A DNA stretch of 64,000 nucleotides from Kryptolebias marmoratus (Eukaryota; Chordata; Actinopteri; Cyprinodontiformes; Rivulidae). The notes beneath the pieces were generated by a model. It ran no database searches, was not told where the DNA came from, and was given only the letters and a program-made list of their open reading frames with translations. The stretch is from contig NC_051445.1 in assembly GCF_001649575.2 (NCBI RefSeq), forward strand, positions 5,695,289-5,759,288, read 5' to 3'. Of this stretch, positions 54,301 through 64,000 are shown piece by piece (the first letter of the stretch is position 1; every line of letters begins with the position of its first letter). The position numbers were made by a program, and so were the translations under genes.

Positions 54301-57300
54301 TGAATCACATGTATTTTAGCTTCGCTGCACAGAGGCTGACTGGAACTGATAAATGGGTCTGTGACGCTGAAACGTAAAGGAAAATAGTAACTTTATGACA
54401 GCAGAAAGATTAGTTACTGGGCTGAATGAACAGCAAGACAAATAAAAGAGGAAAAAAGAGATAAAGCCATATTTGCATCCATGTAGCTGTTCTGTTAGTG
54501 CATTTATCTATATAGGTTTGATTCATTTATATTTAGTTTAGCTTTAATCAGCCGTACCTGTAGTATTAAAGAAAGCAAAATAAAACGATGTGAAATAAAG
54601 ACAATTGTGAAATGATTTATCCTTTATTAGGTGATTACCTGCTTCATCCACATCAGTGGAGCCACCATACTCATCCTCATCATCCTTCTTCTCTGGTGTC
54701 TTTTTAGGGGTCGCTTGTCTCTCCTGCTTCTGTGGAGTCTGCAGAAACAACGTGGAGTTATTAAAACTGACAGCTTCTTTCCTTTTATTGTATTTATTGG
54801 CCCACTTAAAAAAACAAACTGACCTTTGTTTTCATTTCCTCCTCACTCTGATCGTCCACCTCCATTTCACTCTCCGAGCTGGACTCTGCTCCATCCATCA
54901 AATAGCTGAAGGAATAAAAGAAACTAAATGTGTCAGGTTGATAAAAAGGCCAGAGGGAAAAGAACGACTGAACAATATATCTTGGTTCCCATCTCCTTTG
55001 GTTGTACAACATGATTCAAAGTGCAGCGGATTGCAACAAAAAGCAGGTTTCAGAGAGAAGGTGACATCTTTCACCAGATAAATCAGTGGTGTTGTGTTTA
55101 AAGCTTTCCTAATACCTGAGAATTAGATATTTTTGTCTATTGATGAAGGTAAAAATCATCTTTAAGCAACAACAGAGACAGAGGACCACATAAAAAGATT
55201 TTGCACAAAAGCTAATTTAAATAACAGCTGAAGTTTCCCTAAACTTAAAAAAATATTTTATTGTTTTAATACAGTGTATTTTTATGAGAGTGATCATGAC
55301 TACTTTGTTAATGCTTTCTACAAAATAAAAAAATAAAGAAAATAAAAGTCTAAAGAGCAAAAAGGCTAAATGTTTTTTTTTTCAAAATCAAACATAATAA
55401 ATCATTTCTGTGACAAAGACGGAGAAAATAGCTGGCAGCTATACAGAATCAGGCACGGAGCATCTACAGTATATTAACTCAGGCAGAATAAAAGACGAGT
55501 TACGCCTCGACACAAATATTCAATATTTCCCCCAAAGCCACCATAAAGTCAGGCTAAAGTTATCAGAGTGGAAGTGTGACGTACAGAGTTGATATGCCTC
55601 AGATATGGTGAGATCATTTTCTTGCACGCACACACACACACGCACACACACACACACTGTAGTCGAACATTTTACTGACCTATGCTTAAGGCAGGAAATT
55701 GGAAAATGAAAAACGAGGTCAGGGACGAGGGCAGTAATGCAGAAACGGCAGGTAGTGCTATCACATAAAAGCAGAGCAACAAGCCCGATCTGCTCGGCTC
55801 ATCATCCTCAGGAGACGAGGTTTACCTGAAAGGCTAAAACCAGGAAATACTTCAGCGTGAACATCTATTTTTATGTGTCGCAGAAGAGTACAAGAATCAA
55901 AACTATTTGCTCTAAATTAAACTAGAATATTTTGACAGCTAATTTTCTAAAATCCTCCATTTGTATGGCCTCTGCCAATAAAATTTCTTGAACTACTGCA
56001 GATTAAAAGTCCACTGTCATTTACCCTGTTTGGTCTTGAACTTGTGATCTGAAACCTTGAATTCAGCTAATCTGTTGTTTAATATTTAACATTTTGAAGT
56101 CAACCAAGTTGTTTTCAGGTGGCAGATCTGACTGAAACCACCCAACCCTCCCATTTAGTCTCTGTCAGAAAGTATGGTTTCAATTAGAGTCAATTTTACT
56201 ATAAAAGGTTTGAGAATTAATCACATGAATTGTGATATATTATAAAAAGTTTGCAATTCCCATTTTAGTTGATGTCACAGATGAAGAGGCACAAAACAAA
56301 AAGTTATTTGAATTAACTTTATGCTAATAAATAAAGTAATTCAGATTCTTTTGAGAAATCTGTGAATTATGTTTTACAGAAAAAAACCTAAAGTTATCAG
56401 TGTAACAACTTTGGTTTTTTAGAATGAAATACTATCTGCTCACTTTCATACACAGCTACAAGTTATATGTGGAATTTTACTGAATGTTTTTAATTCTTTA
56501 GTTATCAAAGGCCAGGATGAGACGTAACATTTTATCACCATTTTTTTTAATGGACCAAATAATTCATCATTTAGTGACACAATTAACTACTGTATATCAT
56601 CTAGCATAAAATAAATTTATGGATAATTACAAATGAAGTCGTAACAATGTAAGTTTAAGAGCACTTCTCTTATAAAGGCATCATGTACTGCCGGCTTTTA
56701 TCTTCGTTATCGTTGTTACGTTTCTGTCGTCTGGATGTGCTGAGAGTCAAACTCTCTCAGAGAAACCCTGGAAGGCCTTTGGCTTTAAAGGACAATGAAT
56801 AATACTCATAAGATAACAGATCAACACTTTATAATTCTGCTAATTTTAGACTGACTAACAACTCAGGTGATTTATTAGAGAAAAGGTAAAAAAACAAAAA
56901 ACAACACAAAAAAAACTCACTCAGCACATATTCCCAGAATATTCTCGTGTCAGACCCAACTCTGTCTAAAACACAAGGCATATAAAGGAGGAAAACAAAG
57001 AAAATAAATCAGCAAACCTCCACTCTTTAGAGTAGTTTGGGTTAAATAGCTATAATGATAAAACAACTACTTCATAAAATAATGGCCAATAAAATCAGTC
57101 AAACAACAAAAAACCTGACAAGTGCCACAAACAACAGCCTATATCAGTTTAAGGCTTTAAATTAAACTTTATTAAGATTTAAGTGGCTATAGATAAAACA
57201 AATTAAAGGTTTTTTTTTGGCAAAAAGTAGTTTGCATTACAAAGACTTATTTAAAATTCTGATTTTATTGATCGTTACAGTTGACACTTGTGTATTGCAT

Positions 57301-60300
57301 AAATGCTGCTTATTACCACTAATAATAGTTATGATGACGGCTTCTACAACAGGAGGTCTTCAGATAATGCACTTTCAGGTTTCTGTCCTGATGCAAGCAG
57401 CTGAAGTATTACAGAGTGACTGAGCTGAAATTTTCCAAGTTCTCCTCAGATGCTGCAGCTCAGGACTGTTTTAATGAGGAAAGCGTTTACTTATTTAGCT
57501 CCATTGTGAACGGATGTTAGAGAGCTGCTTGAGTGTTTGCTGCTCTCCCCAGTTCCTGCCCGTCTGGAGCCACACTGATTGGATAATGCCCGTGTAGAAA
57601 GAAATTGCTGGGGTTCTTAACTGTAATCACAATCTCATTAATACATACACTCCACAGTCTGTGTGCATGTCAGGAGCGAAGTTGTGCGTTTTACCTCCAG
57701 ATGCTCGGCGACAGCAGTTTGAGAGTGAGAGGTTTGTTAGGGTACTTGTCATCATCAAAGTAAGTGGTTCTTTTAATTACCCATAGCAGATGCAGCTTTT
57801 AAATAAAGAATACATCATCAAAGCTGCACACTCCACACATGGCACAATAGCGGTGCGGGTCAGGGGAATGGATTATTCTCACAAAAAGAGGGGAGGCGGA
57901 CCAGACTGAGATCTCTGTGGCACAATTGGAAATTGTCAGAGAGAGGTGAACAGCAGGCAGGATGACGACACAGGATGCAGCCAACTTCTCATTTCAATTC
58001 ACTTTTGGAGCTGTGTTTCACTGACCTTCAGCAGTATTTATTTAAATCGCTTTCCCATCTCTTTGTAGTGATCACAGAATACCCGGCTGTCTGAAGAAAA
58101 CTCATCAAATGACGGGCAGTACAAATCTGGGAACTTCAAACTGGAGAAAAACAATATCTGGACTAAAAGTTTATTAAATGGCTAATTATAGCCCAAACAA
58201 CCCAAATTTATTGCATGCTTGTGACTTTCTGATTAAAAGTTAGAAGTGATAAATCTGCCTTTACTTACTTTGATCCTAATTAAAAAACATAGTTCAATGT
58301 TTTTGTTTAATTAAAGTTAAATTAAAAAGTCAAAAACCTAAACTTCAGCCTCTTTAAATATAAATCCTTTATAATCCGAGTCCTCCACCCTTTGAAAATA
58401 ATCTGAAAGGCTTTAGTAGCTGACAGGAAAATTAGCAGTGAAAGCCCTGAAACAACGGGAGGAGGCTGAGCCTCCAAGCAGGGCTTAATGCAGCCTCTGT
58501 ACGTTTAACACCCACTCAGCCTGCTGCGCTGCTGCGCTGCTCGCTGCCTCACATCCCACAGCATGGGAGAAAACAAAGCTCCAATTAATCACATTAATGT
58601 TTGACAATTTTAAAATGTTAATGATCTCAATCTCGCTTCATTGTCACGAATATTCCAGCATAAATGCAAATCTGAGCGACACAAACAGTTTGATTGTTGA
58701 CTTTTTTTTTTTTTTTACATGTGAGTAAAACAGCAATTGTTGCAGAAAGTTCAAGCTGCAGTTCCAAACCAAACTGATAAAACATCAGTTGACCTTTCAC
58801 AAACAGAATATACCTAAAAAAAAATCTAACTATGACAAATAGACTTGATATTCTTTGTGGTTTAAAATATTCGCCAACAGGGGTCACTGTTTTCACAGGG
58901 GTCAGATGTGAAACTAACAGGTATCATAAAGACATTAGCATCTTTCAGAAACAGTTCCGTGGTGTGGCCGTTCATGGATCACCACTTGAGCCGGCCGTGT
59001 TCAACAAACATGCAGAACTCATTTAACGCCACCATCGCAGAGGTGGAGTAAAATGCCTAAAACGCGTGTCGAACATCTCCCATTTGAAATCTGACCGCCA
59101 GCCGAGCGCAATGACAGCCAGTCGTCTCTACATCCCAGCATCAAGCTATCCTTTCACATGACAATCACTCCCTCTGTCACTTCTGTGCCTGGCAGCTCAG
59201 AGGCGTGACGGCAGCAGGCTGCCTTCGAACCCCCCGCCATGCCTCCTCGGCCCGTTCATATAAATCCCACCAAGGTGGCCAGAAACCACCTCAGGGCCAG
59301 ACTGAAAGGACCTATTATAAGACAGACATTCATTTTAAATCCACACATGTTGCTTTGTTAATTGTTTTCTCATCAGTCAACTTAAATATATTTACTTGTG
59401 GCTTGATCTGCTTGTGTTGAACCATCAGTGTTTTCATGCAACACTTAAACTGTTGAAGTGACAATACTGACTAAAATGTTTTATTCCTATGTTCTTAGCC
59501 AAAGAAAAAATATATAGAGAGAGAAAGAAAGACAGACAAAATTAGGTAGCAAGGGGCTTCTTTACCAAATAAATGCAAGCTTTCCTATAACTTCATTCCA
59601 ACTCACTCAATAATTGTGTCTCAGGGGGTTGAAGAGTTGAAGTTATCAGTAAAGGAAGACTGAAGCACATTTAATGCATTCTGTGTGGTTTAAAATTATT
59701 TATGGGCAGCAACTGTGATCTGTTAACTGACTGATAAAAAAAGAAAAAGAAAAACCTCTAAATGTTTGATAATCTGCTTTTTAAAAAAAGCATTACTTTC
59801 CTTTTCATTTTGATACCTTGAAACTTTTTTATTCATGTTTGGGTCCACGTGTGGGAAACAATGAAAGGTAGCACGAATGAGGGAATACCCTAACGATACG
59901 CAAAGCTCCACGCAGGCAAATACAGCACCACCCCAATTAATGTGGACCTGCCGAAGTCTCAGATGAGCTTTCAGGAATACATTATTCAATACACACAGAT
60001 TTGTCAGAAGACCTTGATGTTGCAAACGCCCCCCCACGTATTGAAGCATATAATTACCGAGCTACTAGAGCTCAGTGGGCTGAATCTGTGATCACAGCAG
60101 GGATCATCTGCTCAAGGTTACAGTGCTCTCTGTAGCGAGTGGGCAACCCTGCTGTGGTGGGGGGTATTTCTGGACGCTTCAATCAGAGCGAGTGCTGAGC
60201 ACAGATTGTACGACAGAGAAACAGACATGGCTTAAAAGAAAGCATTAATCATACATGGAGTCATACTGTATGCACATGTTCTGTGCTAAAACTGCTTTGA

Positions 60301-63300
60301 AATGGCATCAAATTCCAACCAGCTGTTTATGTGGCCCAGCTTGTGTGCCTTCAGAGGACTGGAATACAGTTTTGATGCAGCTTAAACTCATTTTAGATTG
60401 TCCCCAACTTTGTGCTGCTTTCTTACCGTTTATATGAAATCTTTTGTTTCCTCTTGTGGCAGTCCATCACCCACTCCTTCCGCACAATGATGCCACCTAC
60501 TGACTTCACCTGACTGTACTTGGGCGTGTTGGCAAAGGCACAGCTGCAGATTACCGGGCCCAAACAGACGCACACAAACACAAAACACACATGATTACAT
60601 CACGACAGGGAAGCTAACAGCTGAATGTAAGATGTGATCAGACTAAATTACTGAGTGCTAACAGGCTGTTACACAATACTGTAATCTGTGTCAACGTACA
60701 AATCAGCAACAGATTCAAATAAGTAGGCTGTCTACAGAAAAAAAGCTGTCATTTTTCATATAGATATAAGATTTAATATTTATATGTGATCACAGTTGAA
60801 ATGTGCTTTACGTTTATAAATTACACTTAAAACATGCTTACTTCATCTTTAACACCTGTTTTTTATATACTGAAAACATACAAAAATGAGTCAAGAACTC
60901 ATTTAATCTATTAGAATAAAGTTTTTTCCCTTTATTTACATTTTGCACATTTTCAACACATCAATCTTTTGGCTCATCTGCAGTTTTTTTTGTATTTGTT
61001 ACTCATTTAGCGCTTCGAGTTCCTTTAAGAAAACTGGTAAAAAGTGTTTCTAACAGCTTGATTTGATGGGAAAATAAACATGAGATAATACTGATATACT
61101 AGTAGTAATTATCCTTAAAAAATGTTGAATACTTCAAAACCAAACTCTACTGTAGTTGAGTTATTTGCTGTAAAATATATAATAAAATAATATAATATAA
61201 TAAAATTTTCTTTTGCTTTGTACCATTTTAAGACTAATAAAAAAAGATTTAAGTCCATTGTGACTCTTGAAATGTCTGTTTAATAGCTGAAATTTAGAAA
61301 TAAATTGTAAATGTGTCATTATCTAAATGTCTCTATTTTTATGCTAAAGGTAACTGGAGGTGGTTGGTCAAACAATGAATGTAAATGACTTTTTTATCCC
61401 TAATAAATTATTATTAATTTATTGTCTAATCCTACATGTATAAAAATATTATGTTTATAAAAAAATCCCATCTAATGAGTAAGAATGCAGCTAGAAATAC
61501 ATACTGTGTATAAGTACTGCATCTGTAAATGCATTAAATGCTTACAGAAGACAGACTGAGCATGTGCTCCTGTATTATTCATCATTACACGAGGTTCATT
61601 TCATTTCCTTTATTTAACCAGATTAAAACTCCACTGAGATCAGATCTCATTTGCAAGCAGGCTCTGGGTTAATGACTTACATAAGATGTGTGGAGTCAGG
61701 CGTCCAGTCGGGACGATACTTTGCTCCCATCTCCAGCGCCTTGTCCCTCAGCTCCCCTCTGAAGGGGTTCTGGATGCCGCTGATGACGAACACCACACCC
61801 TCCATGATCCGGTTAAACGGCACCTGTTGTTCACTTTGGGATTTTGTTTTCTGTTTGGGTTTATTCTCTGGTTTGGGCTGGCTCTCCTTCTTCTTCTCAG
61901 CAGACTTTTGAGCTGATGAAGCTGCAAAGAAAACAGTCTAATTATTATTATTATTATTTCCCACAGAAAAGGAAATTAGCCTTTTCCTAAAAATCAGACA
62001 TTACGTTTGGAAGTGCTTGAGCTGGGTGTGCTGACAGGACTCAGCTTGTGTTTGGGGGTCGTGGCTTTGGGCTCAGGAGACCCAGCAGGACTCATTTTCT
62101 TTAACGGAGGAGGGCCAGGGGCAGACTGATGCTCTTTGCTGAACTCAAACTTTCTTTTGGCTGGTGGCTAAAAGAGAAAAGTATCAATTAATGTAAAAAA
62201 TGTATTTTAAAACTGATACAAAGCTAAAATATAGATTCATATCATATCATATGGTATTAGTACCATCATTTCAGGTAAGATAATAAAAAAGCTTAATTTC
62301 TGCACCTGATACAACTGTTATTTTATTTAAGGTGAAATGCAAGGTTTGGCACACTCGCAGAAAGAAAAGTGTTACAGGATTGCCAAAAAAGGAATGATCA
62401 GAAAAACTATCAAGCAGTTTTCTTCATAACTGATAAAAAAAAAGTAAAACAAAATGAAATCTACAAATTGAAACCTAAAGAATTTATGGAATACAAGCAG
62501 TAATAAAAGCCTTCTGCAGCTTCTCATGTCATAAGATGTTGGTGTCCTGCAGTTCTTTACATTTCTGTGTTAAGAGCACTCACATTTGCAGGAGAAACTA
62601 AGGGTGATGAGCAGCATAAAGCAGATGTTTGTTCTAAGAGATAATTCTCTGACAGACAATACACAGATTATGGGAGGCAATTTCTCCATCAAATGAAATA
62701 TTCCATTATTATGCAAAAAGGAAAAAAGTCAATTGAGTGAACAATGGCAGTTTTAGGATATTAGGTGAGAAAAAATTACATAAAAATAGAAAAGTAGCTG
62801 CACTCTGGTGCGTCTTTTTACAGACATATCTGTCCAGCTCAGCCTGAAGATTGTTGACATTGTTTAAGATGGATTTGCTTCTATATTAAATGTACATTCT
62901 AATAAAAAAATAAAATGTTAAACTTATAACACCTGCACAAACCAAATAACAGCAAGTTTACAGTCCTGGTTTCATCCTATCTCAATTTTCTGCAGCTTTC
63001 CTTCTGGTCTAAATAAAGAAACAGACCTGAGCTCCTTCATGGAACAGGTGGCTGCCCTTCAGAGCAGAAACTGACGGGGATGTTTAGTACCTGTGGTGAG
63101 GCAGAGTTGGAGGTGGAAGCTTGACCTGATGAGTGAGAGCTGCCTCCTGCCTGCAGTGCTGCAGCAGCGTAGCTCAACTTGTTGCCCTGAGGAGACACTA
63201 AAGATAGAGAAGAGCAGCAGACTGTGAGGGAACACAAGAACCATTACCGTTAAATAGTCTGATAATAAAGAATGTTTTTGAGATCACTTGTCCCTTGGCG

Positions 63301-63554
63301 CTTTTAAGTAGCCTAAAATAAAACCTAATTATTTTTTTTATTGTTCAGCATCATTACAGCTTCAGCATCACAAAGAGCTATAAAAAAGGCAGAGCTTCAG
63401 CTGCTGATGAGTTTAAATAAATGAATTCACCTTTAGGTGAAGTGCTGGACTTGGTCGCGTTGTCTCGACTGAAGAACAGACTGCCAGGTTGAAGGTTGGA
63501 CCCCGAGGAAGGAGACTCATCTTTCACCTTGAACTGTCCCAGCTTTGTTAGTTT
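51369..63554 (-). CDS. xrcc1: XRCC1 DNA single-strand-break repair scaffold (C-terminal 466 residues; 5' end outside window)
   Basis: A nuclear scaffold that binds PARP1, PNKP, aprataxin, polymerase beta and DNA ligase III in base-excision and single-strand-break repair. Twelve exons join in phase: 63431-63554, 63091-63197, 62005-62167, 61681-61921, 60427-60543, 54824-54905, 54639-54738, 53206-53263, 52457-52590, 52128-52218, 51963-52038, 51369-51476. Order: end of the N-terminal linker (KLTKLGQFKVK, LFFSR); a basic KRKFEF...LKKMSP stretch fitting the nuclear signal; BRCT1 (IMEGVVFVISGIQNPFR to MDCHKRK) with the Ser, Arg and Lys expected to bind poly(ADP-ribose); an acidic linker with two YGGSTD phospho-motifs; BRCT2 (DFLSGKHFFLYGKF to WIYAINERQKLLPYQPY), the ligase III-binding domain; stop. 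The length matches the human protein from about residue 166. One intron (52457/52218) appears to be GC-AG, and one acceptor is a tandem NAGNAG (53263/53266). The N-terminal polymerase-beta-binding domain must lie right of this window. Confidence 0.97.
53672..53692. repeat. (TG)n microsatellite
   Basis: About ten TG units followed by a G run, in an xrcc1 intron. Confidence 0.9.
54906..60426 (-). other. Large xrcc1 intron
   Basis: About 5.5 kb between the exon finishing BRCT1 and the exon beginning YLMDGAESS. The phases on either side match (CG joined to C restores Arg), so no coding exon is missing. No nested gene was recognised on either strand. Confidence 0.6.
55625..55658. repeat. (CA)n microsatellite
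   Basis: A CA run with one CG interruption, in the large xrcc1 intron between 54905 and 60427. Confidence 0.9.
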
Positions 63555-64000
63555 CTGACGGGAAAAAGTTTCAGTGTCAAAACCTGAAGATTAAGGAACT
63601 GACTGAAATATTGTCTTTTTTCTTCAAGCACAGAAAGTTTTCAACATGACAAATGATTTCAAAAGTTGAAAAGCTGACACTCTGTCAGTGCTGGATTTTA
63701 CCTGATGCAATGCAGCACGAGGGAATGAAGCTGTCTAATAAATATGCACATCCCCATAAAAAGGTTTTCATCACTTTATGTTTCACCCCGTCTTAACTTG
63801 AAACTTTGAGAACAAATTTCATCAGGTATTCTTATTCTAATGCTGAGATTAAATATCAGGGCAAAGACCGGGTCTCCATTTAGACTTACTGTCTTCTCTG
63901 CTTTCATATTTGAGATTATCACAGAAATTACTGTGAGCCACTATAACGCAGTATTTTTTACTTTAGACAATTAACCTCATGTTATATAACAAAATGTTTT

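Overview
The window is nuclear DNA of a ray-finned fish, probably a spiny-rayed teleost. Coding exons are short and separated by AT-rich GT-AG introns. Microsatellites are frequent, and the dispersed repeats are of fish type (an L2/Maui-like LINE tail and a hAT-type element). The four recognised gene families are vertebrate ones. One assembly gap (N run, 49083-49279) and one isolated N in a C homopolymer (48095) are present.

All recognisable genes lie on the minus strand, so they read from right to left. From the right edge: (1) xrcc1, the single-strand-break repair scaffold. Its N-terminal domain lies beyond the window; twelve exons (63554 to 51369) give the C-terminal 466 residues with both BRCT domains. 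(2) An intergenic stretch of about 8 kb with a hAT-like element that keeps matching termini and a perfect 8-bp target duplication. (3) A D2-class dopamine receptor, with a probable noncoding first exon near 43.2-43.5 kb, an 8-kb first intron and seven coding exons (34978 to 25856) giving 497 residues. (4) A type II transmembrane serine protease of nine coding exons (22505 to 14968, 479 residues). It has a long Ser/Pro/Thr-rich cytoplasmic tail and a very short stem without LDLRA or SRCR domain. (5) A LINE fragment and a three-part trinucleotide microsatellite. (6) Two tandem copies of ethe1, the mitochondrial persulfide dioxygenase. The upstream copy (12835 to 9745, 295 residues) has a mitochondrial presequence. 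The downstream copy (7454 to 3326, 236 residues) has identical exon phases and intact metal ligands, but its presequence codons are cut off from any start codon.

I worked out exon joins by hand from splice sites and reading phase. In every gene the phases close exactly and the joined reading frame runs to a stop codon. The genes do not form one pathway. The arrangement is informative as synteny: in human, XRCC1 and ETHE1 are neighbours on 19q13, whereas DRD2 and TMPRSS5 are neighbours on 11q23. Finding a D2-type receptor and a TMPRSS between xrcc1 and ethe1 suggests this is the fish drd2l-type paralogous locus rather than the direct DRD2 orthologue. The points most worth a second look are the ethe1 copy that lost its presequence, the stem-less protease, a doubled FHA-ligand motif in xrcc1, and a probable gene-conversion tract between the ethe1 copies. 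I found no sign of a wholly new system.
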